Shown: positions 16,534 through 25,600 of the stretch, piece by piece
How positions within the stretch are numbered: position 1 is the first letter of the stretch
Layout: each line of letters opens with the position of its first letter
NCBI GenBank assembly: GCA_036504515.1
Contig: DASXVA010000013.1
Location: forward strand, 1 to 64,000
Direction of reading: 5' to 3'
Length of the DNA stretch: 64,000 nucleotides
Origin: AWTP1-18 sp036504515
Lineage (GTDB): Bacteria > Pseudomonadota > Gammaproteobacteria > Burkholderiales > Rhodocyclaceae
Program-made: the position numbers and the translations under genes
The notes under the pieces: model-generated
Told to the model about the DNA's origin: nothing
The model's database searches: none
Seen by the model: the letters and a program-made list of their open reading frames with translations, nothing else

Positions 16534-16664
16534 AGTCTGAAAGGCCTAGGGGAGACGGGTTGCGATTTTCCAATATTCGGCCATAACTGGGCCAGTAGTG
16601 TCGTCTTCCACTGAGCCAGTAAAAAAGCAGCGCTGAAAGGGGCACACCACGTTACCATCGGGCC

Positions 16665-16862
16665 ATGAACATGACACCAAAACGCCATCCTGTGACTTGT
16701 GAGCTCGATGGCAAGACCTATCAAGGCACCTACTGGGTGGCCGGAAAGATTATGACCGTTTCCACCGGGCGGGGCGGTAAGAGCCATCAGATCGGCGCCC
16801 TGCCGAATGAACTGCTGGCCAAGCAATTGCTCGGCGCCATGGCGAAGGCCGGTAAGGCCTAG
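16665..16862 (+). CDS. Small hypothetical protein
   Basis: A 65-residue protein, basic, without signal peptide or membrane segment. It has a compact pattern (CELDGKTYQGTYWVAGKIMTVS, then GRGGKSHQIGAL) that looks like a small beta-rich fold. I recognise no named family. Alternative in-frame ATG at 16671. It stands alone between an AraC regulator and a secreted protein gene. Confidence 0.6.
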   Translation: MNMTPKRHPVTCELDGKTYQGTYWVAGKIMTVSTGRGGKSHQIGALPNELLAKQLLGAMAKAGKA

Positions 16863-17038
16863 CCGTACCATGGTTCGTTTGCCTGACATCGCCGTGCTTG
16901 AGCTACAGGTCTATCAACTGGCGACAGTGCTGATGCTGGCCATGATGGATGACCCGGCGATGTTGGCGATGTGGTTTTCCTGAGCGGTCTGGGCCATCCG
17001 ACCGTTGCCCTGAAAATCTGTCGAAGATTCCCTCTGCC

Positions 17039-17419
17039 ATGACCCCAACCAAACTCTGTCTTGCCCTGTTTCTGGGTGGCCTTGTGACAACTTCCTGCTT
17101 TGCCCAGGAGGATGGAAAACAGGGATGTACCACCATCCTCGACGAGGCGAAATTCGGCAAGCCGAAAGCCCAGGCCAACAAGTACAACGTCACCGTACTG
17201 TGGCGAGTGGATGGCAACACCATCCAGGTCAAGGCCAAGTCCACCGCCAATGGCGTCGGCACTTCCTCAACGGAAACCAAGTGGTACCCCGTGGGCTTCG
17301 GCTGGGCACCCTTGCAATATCAAAACGACCTTTACTTCCGGGTGAACTACCTGGGAGCGAACAGCTACACCCTGGATGCGGCCATTTCGGAACTGGGGTC
17401 GGCTTCCTGTTCCTGGTGA
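17039..17419 (+). CDS. Small exported hypothetical protein
   Basis: A 126-residue protein with a signal peptide (MTPTKLCLALFLGGLVTTSCFA); the S-C near the cleavage site makes a lipoprotein just possible, but the box is poor. The mature part has two Cys residues, one near each end (QGCTTI and SASCSW), that could form a disulphide, and a Trp/Tyr-rich beta-like middle (KWYPVGFGWAPLQYQNDLYFRV). No family recognised. ATG at 17039 is chosen because the signal peptide starts there, not at the earlier in-frame start at 16949. Confidence 0.65.
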   Translation: MTPTKLCLALFLGGLVTTSCFAQEDGKQGCTTILDEAKFGKPKAQANKYNVTVLWRVDGNTIQVKAKSTANGVGTSSTETKWYPVGFGWAPLQYQNDLYFRVNYLGANSYTLDAAISELGSASCSW

Positions 17420-17428
17420 CCTTGATAG

Positions 17429-18601
17429 TTATTGCTGAGAATCGGAAACAGGTTTGATTTGTTCGTATAAAGAAAGGCTTGCTTGGTGGATTGCTTTGAT
17501 TACACAGTCAAAGCAACTTATAGCATCATCCACTAAGGCTTGATTTGCATGAATTGGATGTTCTGGGGGGACATTCTCGCCATTCAGGGTTGTAATCATA
17601 GGGGATACATGAACTATCCGATGGCGATACTCAACAAAGGTACGAAGTTTCTGAATGATTAAGTTGTTAATTCCAATTTCACCAAGGCGAATTCCATAAG
17701 ACGTCTTGTATGCCAGCTTGATCTTTTCAATACTCTGAAAGTTAATATTTAGTTCGTCTAGGACAGCTTGAAAAATCGGAACTCCAAGTTTTTCTGCTTC
17801 TTGCGAGATTTCACTTAGCCGTCCTGATTCTCTAACTTTTTTGGGGGTGAAGGCATTAAAAACTGCATTCCAGTCGCCGGGTATTCCTTCGGTATTAATT
17901 TCGTTTAATCTTGTTTTGGAGTAAATCTCTAAGCCAGTTACTAGCATTGAGAGAATTGCATTTCCCTGGATTATTTCGTATAGATATCCTATGGTTGACT
18001 TTCCACTTCTAAGGATTTCAATTGCTTTTAATGTGTTGGACCAAGACTCAATAGCTGTCGGGCTTAGAACTCTTTTTCCATCGATAGTGAATTGAGTATC
18101 CATGACTTCGATATTTTGATCGCCAAATTGAAAAACAAGCCCATTATCAGCTACGCGAAAATTGGTAGGTGATGGTGTTCCGGAGGCGAATAATGCAGGC
18201 TGGTCAATGCCGATTGGCTGGCATTTGAGGGATAGATCGCTTGGTGACCAAGCGATTTCTAGCCATGCTGTGTCGAAGTCACTTATCGATTGCAGGCAAA
18301 TAGATGCCTGACGGGTGCCAGTTCCATTTGACGAATGAAAAAGCAAAAGCGTTCGGTTTGTTGTTCGTTCTAAGCGGAAGAAGTGTCCCTTTCCTGGGAC
18401 ATCTAAGATGATTCCTGTGTGTTCTCCATGGGTAAATGCCATGTTATTGGTATAGCGGAATCTAACTGTTCCGATAGGAACCTGCATTTTCGCTTCAAGG
18501 TCACGAGGAAGTCTTCCTTGTTGAATGGGTATGGAAGACTTCTTGAGAAGAGCATCTGCAATTCGCTGACTTTGACTTCCTCGACTTTTGGCCTCCCCCA
18601 C
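17429..18601 (-). CDS. AT-rich hypothetical protein with HEPN-like R-x4-H motif
   Basis: A 390-residue protein with no signal peptide or membrane segment. Base composition is clearly richer in A/T than all neighbours and codon use differs, suggesting recent transfer. The N-terminal half is beta-rich (FRYTNNMAFTHGEH, GIILDVPGKGHFFRL). The C-terminal half is helical and contains F-V-E-Y-R-H-R-I-V-H, giving R326-x4-H331, the catalytic motif shape of HEPN ribonuclease domains found in abortive-infection and toxin systems. That assignment is inference from one motif and its helical setting. The start is GTG at 18601, only 3 bases after the argJ stop, with GGAG (18612-18609) inside the argJ end, so it is translationally linked to argJ. 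Confidence 0.6.
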   Translation of the reverse strand: MGEAKSRGSQSQRIADALLKKSSIPIQQGRLPRDLEAKMQVPIGTVRFRYTNNMAFTHGEHTGIILDVPGKGHFFRLERTTNRTLLLFHSSNGTGTRQASICLQSISDFDTAWLEIAWSPSDLSLKCQPIGIDQPALFASGTPSPTNFRVADNGLVFQFGDQNIEVMDTQFTIDGKRVLSPTAIESWSNTLKAIEILRSGKSTIGYLYEIIQGNAILSMLVTGLEIYSKTRLNEINTEGIPGDWNAVFNAFTPKKVRESGRLSEISQEAEKLGVPIFQAVLDELNINFQSIEKIKLAYKTSYGIRLGEIGINNLIIQKLRTFVEYRHRIVHVSPMITTLNGENVPPEHPIHANQALVDDAISCFDCVIKAIHQASLSLYEQIKPVSDSQQ

Positions 18602-18604
18602 ACG

Positions 18605-19843
18605 TTAACTCCGGTAATCAGCGTTGATCTTGACGTAGTCGTAGGACAGGTCGCAGGTCCACACGGTGGCGGATGCTGAGCCCCGGCCCAGATCCACGCG
18701 CACGGTGATTTCTGCTTCCTTCATGATGCGGGAACCGGTTTCCTCGGTGTAGCCAGCGGCGCGACCGCCGTGCTCGGAAACCAGGGCTTCCTCACCATTG
18801 CTGGCAAGCCAGATGCGGGTCTTGCTCACGTCCAGATCGTCGATGCCGGCATAGCCCACGGCGGCCTGGATGCGGCCCAGATTGGGGTCCGAGGCGAAGA
18901 AGGCGGTCTTCACCAGGGGCGAATGGCCGATGGCGTAGGCCACCTTGCGGCACTCTTCCCGATCCTTGCCGCCTTCGATGGCGACGGTAATGAACTTGGT
19001 GGCGCCTTCGCCGTCGCGGATGATGGCCTGGGCCAGTTCCTGGGCCACGGCAATCACGGCAGCCTTGAGGGCGGGCCATTCGGCGGCAGCGGCATCGTTC
19101 ACCTGCAAACCGGATTTGCCGGTGGCGATGAGGATGAAGGAGTCGTTGGTGGAGGTGTCGCCGTCCACCGTGATGCAGTTGAAAGAGTTGTCCGCGGCTT
19201 CTTTCACCAGGGCATTCAGCAATGCCGGGGCGATGCCAGCGTCGGTGGCGACGAAACCGAGCATGGTGGCCATGTTGGGCTTGATCATGCCGGCGCCCTT
19301 GGAAATGCCGGTGATGGTGACGGTCTTGCCGCCGATCTCCACCTTGCGCGAAGCGGCTTTGGCGATGGTGTCCGTGGTCATGATGGCGTGGGCCGCTGCG
19401 TGCCAGCCGTCAGCCTTGAGGTCGGCCTTGCAGCCGGCCAGTCCGTTGATCACCCGCTCGGCGGGCAGCAGTTCGAGAATGACGCCAGTGGAAAAGGGCA
19501 GTACTTGTTCCTGCTGGATACCCAGCACGTCTGCCACGGCAGTACAGGTGGCGACGGCCGCCGCCATGCCCGGTTCGCCGGTGCCGGCGTTGGCTATGCC
19601 GGTGTTGATCACCAGAGCGCGGACGGCATTACTCTGGGCCAGATGTTCGCGACAGAGGGTCACCGGAGCGGCGCAAAAGCGGTTCTTGGTGAACACACCG
19701 GCGGCATTGCTGCCCTCGTCGAGAGCGATCAGGGTCAGGTCCTTGCGGTCTTTTTTGCGGATGCCGGCTTCGGTGACACCGAGACGGACGCCCGCGACGG
19801 GGAAGAGTTGATCGGCGGCAGGGGTGGCGTAATTAACGGGCAT
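18605..19843 (-). CDS. argJ: Bifunctional glutamate N-acetyltransferase / amino-acid acetyltransferase
   Basis: Recycles the acetyl group from N-acetylornithine to glutamate (and may use acetyl-CoA) in arginine synthesis. The 412-residue precursor cleaves itself before the nucleophilic Thr in KPNMATMLGFVATD, at about residue 190, to give alpha and beta chains. Other signatures are NTGIANAGTGEPG, ISKGAGMI, NCITVDGDTSTND, GEGATKFITV and the C-terminal DLSYDYVKINADYRS. Its stop lies 3 bases before the start of the AT-rich gene downstream. The head of the transcript lies in the short spacer after glnE. Confidence 0.97.
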   Translation of the reverse strand: MPVNYATPAADQLFPVAGVRLGVTEAGIRKKDRKDLTLIALDEGSNAAGVFTKNRFCAAPVTLCREHLAQSNAVRALVINTGIANAGTGEPGMAAAVATCTAVADVLGIQQEQVLPFSTGVILELLPAERVINGLAGCKADLKADGWHAAAHAIMTTDTIAKAASRKVEIGGKTVTITGISKGAGMIKPNMATMLGFVATDAGIAPALLNALVKEAADNSFNCITVDGDTSTNDSFILIATGKSGLQVNDAAAAEWPALKAAVIAVAQELAQAIIRDGEGATKFITVAIEGGKDREECRKVAYAIGHSPLVKTAFFASDPNLGRIQAAVGYAGIDDLDVSKTRIWLASNGEEALVSEHGGRAAGYTEETGSRIMKEAEITVRVDLGRGSASATVWTCDLSYDYVKINADYRS

Positions 19844-19888
19844 GGTGATGAATTCGTTGTGGAAGACGTTGCAAGCAGGGGTGGAAAA

Positions 19889-22570
19889 TTAGTCGCCGAA
19901 TACTACACGCCAGAGACGGCGCACAGTGTCGATCTGGGGCTCGACGGTATCCCGGGGAACCACGCTCTTGCGGTTGTTGAGGCGCAGGGCGTGTTGCAGG
20001 CGGCGGTACTCCCGGTAGGCATCCCGCACCGATTCCGCCAAGTCCGCAGGAATCAGCCCCAGGCTGGCCGCAATGCGCAGCAGGGCGATATTGCCCAGGT
20101 TGCCGCAAAGCTCCGGGTGGTCGTGGGCATGGCCCAGCACCAGATACTGGATGATGAATTCCACGTCGATCAGGCCGCCGGGGTCCTGCTTGAGGTCAAA
20201 CAGGGTTTCCCGGTCGTCGCCCTTGGTGCCGTGGTTGTCCACCATGCGCTGACGCATGGACAGGACTTCTTCCTTCAGCTTTGCCAAGTCCCGCGGCTGG
20301 CGCAGGATTTCGACGCGGATTTGCTCGAACTTGTCGCCAATCGCCTTGTCTCCGGCACTGAAGCGGGCCCGGGTCAGGGCTTGGTGTTCCCACACCCAGG
20401 CGGATTCCAGCTGGTATTTGCGGAAGCCTTCGAGGCTGACCACCACCAATCCGCTTTCGCCGTTGGGCCGCAGCCGCAAATCGGTTTCAAACAATTGGCC
20501 GGCGGAGGTCTGGGCCGAAAGCCAGGTGTTGAGGCGGGTGGACAGGCGGGAGTACACCTGCTCGGCATTGGGGTCTTCGTCTTCGTAGAGGAAAACCATG
20601 TCCAGGTCCGAGGAGTAGCCCAACTCTTTGCCGCCCAATTTGCCGTAACTGATCACGGCAAATTTCGGTTCTTCCCGGTGGCGGGTCAGCACTTTTTTCC
20701 AGGCGAACTTCAGGGCCAGATCCACCATGATGTCGGCCAGCTCCGACAAATGGTCGGAGAGTTTTTCCAGGGGCAGCAGGCCGGAAATGTCCTGGGTCAG
20801 CAGGCGGAAAATCTGGGCATGGTGAGCTTCCCGCAGCAGGTCCATCTGCCGCTCGGCATCGGGCTCCACTTCGGTCAGTCGTTGCTGCAGGGCATTGCGG
20901 AATGCAGCCCAGTCATGGCTGGCTTCCAGGATGCGGGCATCGAGCAGTTCATCGAGCAGGATGGGGTGCTGCTGCAGATACTGGGCCGCCCGTTCCGAGC
21001 TGGCGACCAGTTCCGCCACTTTTTGCAGGGCCTGAGGGTACTGCTGCAACAAGGCCAGGTAAGCACCCCGGCGCGAGATGGTGTCCAGCAAATCAAGCAG
21101 GCGGGTCAGGGTGTCGTCGGGACGAGGAGTCGCGGCCGCAGCCTCAATGGCCCGGGGAATCAGGGCGTCAAACCGTTCGCGGATGCCGGCCGGCATCTGC
21201 TGATAACGACCGGAACTGCGCAGGGCGGAAAGCCGCTGGGCCGCTTCGGGCACCTGACGGAAACCCAGGTTCTCCAAGGTGGCGGAACACTGGTCCGGGC
21301 TGTCGGCGTGTTTCCACAAACTGTCGAGACTGTGGCCGTCCCGGTTGGGGTCGGAGAACACTTCATCGAAGTGACGGGAGACCAATTGGCGGTGGGCGTC
21401 CAGCGCCGTCAGCAGGGCTTCGTAACTGGCGAAGCCCATGGCCTGGGCAATCAGCAATTGGTCTTCGGGGTTGCCGGGCAGGGTGTGGGTCTGGGCATCG
21501 TCCAGGTATTGCAGCCGGTGTTCCACCCGGCGCAGGAAGTCATAGGCCGCGGCCAGGCTTTCCCGGGTGGCTGTGCTGATGATGTTGCGTTCCGCCAGCA
21601 AGCCCAGCACCTGGAGAGTGGGTTTGATTTGCAGGGCCTGCTCCCGGCCACCCCGGATCAACTGAAATACCTGGGCCAAAAATTCGATCTCGCGAATGCC
21701 GCCGGGGCCCAGCTTGACGTTGCCGGCCATGTCCTTTTTGGCCACTTCGCGCCGGATCTGGGCGTGGAGGTCGCGCATGGCATTGATGGCGCCGAAGTCC
21801 AGATACTTGCGGAATACGAAGGGGCGGCGGATTTGTTCCAGGCCGTCCCAGTGATCACCCGTCAGGGGGCGGGCCTTGATCCAGGCGTAACGCTCCCACT
21901 CACGGCCCTGGGTGATGAAGTAGTTTTCCAGCATGTCGAAACTGCACACCAGGGGGCCGGAATCGCCGTTGGGCCGCAGCCGCATGTCCACCCGGAAGAC
22001 CTGGCCGTTTTCGGTCACTTCGCCGATAGCGTTGATCAGTTGTTTGCCGATGCGGGTAAAAAATTCAAAATTTGAGATGGACTTGAGTCCGGACTTGTCG
22101 CCATCCGTCTCACCGTCCTCGGGGTAGACGAAGATCAGGTCGATGTCGGAGGAAACGTTGAGTTCCCGACCTCCCAGCTTGCCCATGCCGATCACGACCA
22201 GTTGCTGGGCTTCGCCCGCGGCACTACGAGGCGTGCCGTAGCGGGCTACAAAGCTCTGCATCAGCACTTCCTGGGATTTTTTGACCGCCAGTTCGGCAAT
22301 CAGGGTCAGGATTTCGGTCACTTCCCCCAGGTCTGCGGCACCCTTCAGATCCCGCAGGGCGATCCAGCCATAGGCCCATTGTTTGAACTGACGCAGGATG
22401 GGCTTCAGGTTTTCTTCATGGATTTCCTGCCCGGCTAGCCAGTTCCGTAGGGCTTTTTCGTCAGGCTTCTGCTCCCAGAGCCCTTCCAGCGATTCCCGTA
22501 AGGACGGGCGAGCGGAAAAAAGACGATTTAGATAGCGGGAATAGCGTAACAGGGTGTCGATCTGGGTCAT
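19889..22570 (-). CDS. glnE: Glutamine synthetase adenylyltransferase / adenylyl-removing enzyme
   Basis: Adds and removes AMP on glutamine synthetase in response to PII, tuning nitrogen assimilation. The 893-residue protein has two nucleotidyltransferase domains. The N-terminal one carries GMGKLGGRELNVSSDIDLIFVY and the C-terminal one SYGKLGGKELGYSSDLDMVFLY, each followed by RLRPNG(D/E)SG. Length and order match the family. ATG at 22570 is preferred (GGAA 7 bases upstream); a TTG seven codons earlier is also open. It is divergent from the yhdP-like gene across 62 bases. Confidence 0.97.
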   Translation of the reverse strand: MTQIDTLLRYSRYLNRLFSARPSLRESLEGLWEQKPDEKALRNWLAGQEIHEENLKPILRQFKQWAYGWIALRDLKGAADLGEVTEILTLIAELAVKKSQEVLMQSFVARYGTPRSAAGEAQQLVVIGMGKLGGRELNVSSDIDLIFVYPEDGETDGDKSGLKSISNFEFFTRIGKQLINAIGEVTENGQVFRVDMRLRPNGDSGPLVCSFDMLENYFITQGREWERYAWIKARPLTGDHWDGLEQIRRPFVFRKYLDFGAINAMRDLHAQIRREVAKKDMAGNVKLGPGGIREIEFLAQVFQLIRGGREQALQIKPTLQVLGLLAERNIISTATRESLAAAYDFLRRVEHRLQYLDDAQTHTLPGNPEDQLLIAQAMGFASYEALLTALDAHRQLVSRHFDEVFSDPNRDGHSLDSLWKHADSPDQCSATLENLGFRQVPEAAQRLSALRSSGRYQQMPAGIRERFDALIPRAIEAAAATPRPDDTLTRLLDLLDTISRRGAYLALLQQYPQALQKVAELVASSERAAQYLQQHPILLDELLDARILEASHDWAAFRNALQQRLTEVEPDAERQMDLLREAHHAQIFRLLTQDISGLLPLEKLSDHLSELADIMVDLALKFAWKKVLTRHREEPKFAVISYGKLGGKELGYSSDLDMVFLYEDEDPNAEQVYSRLSTRLNTWLSAQTSAGQLFETDLRLRPNGESGLVVVSLEGFRKYQLESAWVWEHQALTRARFSAGDKAIGDKFEQIRVEILRQPRDLAKLKEEVLSMRQRMVDNHGTKGDDRETLFDLKQDPGGLIDVEFIIQYLVLGHAHDHPELCGNLGNIALLRIAASLGLIPADLAESVRDAYREYRRLQHALRLNNRKSVVPRDTVEPQIDTVRRLWRVVFGD

Positions 22571-22632
22571 GTAAAATTCCGACTCTACCAATTAGCCGGT
22601 TATTTTAGCTGCCGGCAGCATGCCTCCCCTTA
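22571..22632. promoter_or_regulatory. Divergent glnE / yhdP control region with palindrome
   Basis: A 62-base spacer. It holds the perfect 12-base palindrome GCTGCCGGCAGC at 22608-22619, 13 bases before the yhdP-like ATG, and an AT-rich stretch (TTATTTTAG) that may supply a -10 element. No clear consensus promoter seen. Confidence 0.3.
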
Positions 22633-25600
22633 ATGTCCGTCAAGCCCCAAAGTTTTTCCCGTTTTTTTACCCTGCTGTGGCAACAGCGCTGGGCACGCTG
22701 GCTGATCTGGATGGCGGCGGCGGGTTATTTCATTTTTGCGCTGCTGGTACTGGTGCTGCGTTACGGCATCCTGCCCCAGATCGAAAACTACCGGGGTGAT
22801 CTGGAAACCATCCTGAGTCAAAGCATTCACTTGCCCGTCAAGGTCGCCAAGCTGGAAGCGGACTGGCAGGGGCTGCGTCCCCGGCTGACATTAACGGGCC
22901 TGGAAGTCCGGGACAAGGAAGGTCGCCCCGCCCTGACTTTTGACGAAGTGCAGGCGGTGCTGGGCTGGACTTCCCTGCTGGCCCTGGAGCCCAAGCTGCA
23001 TCGGCTGGAAATCCAGGCCCCCAATTTGTCCATCCGCCGTGACGAAAGCGGGCATCTGTTTGTGGCCGGCCTCGAAATCAATACCCAGAGCAATGAACCC
23101 GGCGCTGCTGACTGGCTGTTGCGCCAGCATCAGGTGGTGGTACGCAATGCCGCTATCACCTGGACCGATGAGCAGCGCAAGGCGCCTCCTTTGGCTCTGA
23201 CCCAGCTTAATTTCAATCTGGTCAACAGCGGTAGTCACCACCGTTTCGGCCTGACCGCCCTGCCGCCCAAGGGCATGGCGGACCGCTTCGACCTGCGGGG
23301 CGACTTCCGCGGTCGTGATCTGGCCCAGCCGGCGGATTGGGCTGGTCAGGTTTATGTGGAGCTGGACTACGCGGACCTGGCCATCTGGCGCACTTGGGTG
23401 GATTACCCGGTGGAGTTGCCCAGGGGTAGCGGTGGCGTTCGACTCTGGCTGGATGTGGCGAATGCCAAGCCCGTGGCAGCGACGGCGGACCTTTCCCTCA
23501 AGGATGTGGCGGTACGATTGGCCAGCAATCTGCCCATGCTGGAACTCAACAAGCTCCAAGGACGGCTGCAAGCCAAGCAACTGGACGACGGTTTTGATGT
23601 CGGCAGCAGCAATCTGACCCTCACCACGGCGGACGATATTCGCATTGAGGACCTGGATCTGCATTTGCGCTGGCAGCCCCTGGAGGGGGAGTTCTCCGCC
23701 AATCACCTGGACCTGGAACGTCTGGCCCGTTTGGCCGGTCACTTGCCCTTACCCAATGTCGTACGGGAGCGCTTGCTGCAACACGACCCCAAGGGCCGGT
23801 TTCAGGACCTGCGATTGAGCTGGAATGGTCGCGAAAAACCTTTTGAGCATTACCGTGCAGTAGGCAAGTTTGCCGACCTGTCCTGGATTGGTGAAGGTGA
23901 CGTTCCCGGCGCCAGCGGCATCAGCGGCAGCATCGACGGTAACGAGAAGGGTGGGCGCTTCGACATTGCTGCCAAAAACGCCGCTCTGGACCTCCCTGCA
24001 GTTTTTGCCGAATCCAGAATCCCCCTCGACAAACTGGATGTGCAGGCGCGCTGGAAGCGTTCCGGTAGTGATTACGACGTGTACCTCGATCGCACTGCTT
24101 TCCGCAATGCCGATGCCGAAGGTACCGCCAGTGGCAGCTTCCGCAGCAAGGCAGGCCAAGGGCCGGTGATCGATCTGGAGGCGATGCTCAGTCGCGGCGA
24201 AGGCAGTGCCGTGTGGAAGTACATGCCCAAGGTGGTGAATGCCGATGTGTCGACCTGGCTCAAAAACGGCATTCTTTCCGGCCATGCCGAGAATGTCAGC
24301 CTCAAGCTCAAGGGCGATCTGTCCCGCTTCCCCTTTACCGACGGCTCCGGCATCTTCCGTATCCAGGGCAGGATCTTTGATGGCGTCCTCAACTACGCCC
24401 CAAGCTGGCCCAAGATCGATGGCATCCAGGGGGAGTTGTTGTTCGACAAGGTGCGCATGCTGATCACGGCCAAGAGCGGCAACCTGATGGGGGCGGCGCT
24501 TGGGCCAGTGACGGCGGAATTGCCGGACCTGATGGTGACCGACGAAATCATGTTGATTCATGGCAAGGCCAAGGGCGATACCGGGAGTTTCCTCAAGTTT
24601 CTTGAGGCGAGCCCGGTGGGGAACCATATCGACCACGCAACCCAGGACATGACAGCAACGGGGAACGGCGAACTGGATTTGAAGCTGACCATTCCCCTCA
24701 AACATGTGGACGACACCAAAGTGGCCGGGACCTACCGGTTTGATGGCAATCACTTGCTGGTGGAACCCGGCGTGCCTGCCTTCGACGATGTTCGTGGCAA
24801 GCTTGATTTCACTGAAAACGGCCTGACGGCCAAGGACATCAAGGCCCGCAGCCTTGGCGGTGCCATGAGCTTAGAAGTGAAAACCCAGGGCGAAGGTTTG
24901 GTGGCGGTGGACGCCCGCGGCGACGCGACAGGAGCGGCTTTGCGCCAGTACATCCCGACCTCGCCCATTGCTTCTTTGGCGCCGTTGTTTGACCACGTTT
25001 CCGGTACCACCCACTGGGAGGGTACGGTTCGAGTCAAGAAGCGCAATCCTGAAATCCGCATCAGCAGTGATCTGCGGGGCATTTCGGTCAGTTTGCCGGA
25101 ACCCTTCAACAAGGCCGCCACGGAATCCCGCCCCTTCGTTTTTGAACGCAAGCTGCCCGATGCCCGGCTGGTCCCGACCCGAGGCAAGGCCGTCACGGCC
25201 AACAATCGGGATCTGCTCGAAGTTACCCTGGGCCGCGTTCTGCGGGTGCAGCTGTTGCGCAATAGCGAAAACGGCAACAGCGTGGTGGAGCGGGGCTTCA
25301 TAGGCATTAATGCCGCACCGCGCCTGCCTGACCGGGGCACGATCCTGGTGGCGAACGGGGCCAAGGTGGATGCTGATTTCTGGCGACACCTCTTCTCAAG
25401 CAAGGCCAACGGCACCAGCAAAAACGCCGACAACGATTCGGGGATCGGCCTTAACCAACTGGACATCAAGGCTGACGAAGTCCTGGTCGCCGGACGTAGT
25501 GTCCATGACTTGCGAGTGCAGGGCAATCTGCGCAACGACCACTGGCTGGCGGAGGTGAGAAGCCGGGAAGTGAGTGGCCGTTTTGACTGGCTGGGGACGG

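Noticed and set aside
16870..16983. 37-codon plus-strand frame starting MVRLPDIAV
   Set aside because: Short, no ribosome binding site, and nothing recognisable; could be a small protein but unsupported.
18770..22075. An 1101-codon open frame antisense to argJ and glnE
   Set aside because: argJ and glnE have full family motifs on the other strand; the antisense product has only Gly/His/Gln-rich low-information sequence.
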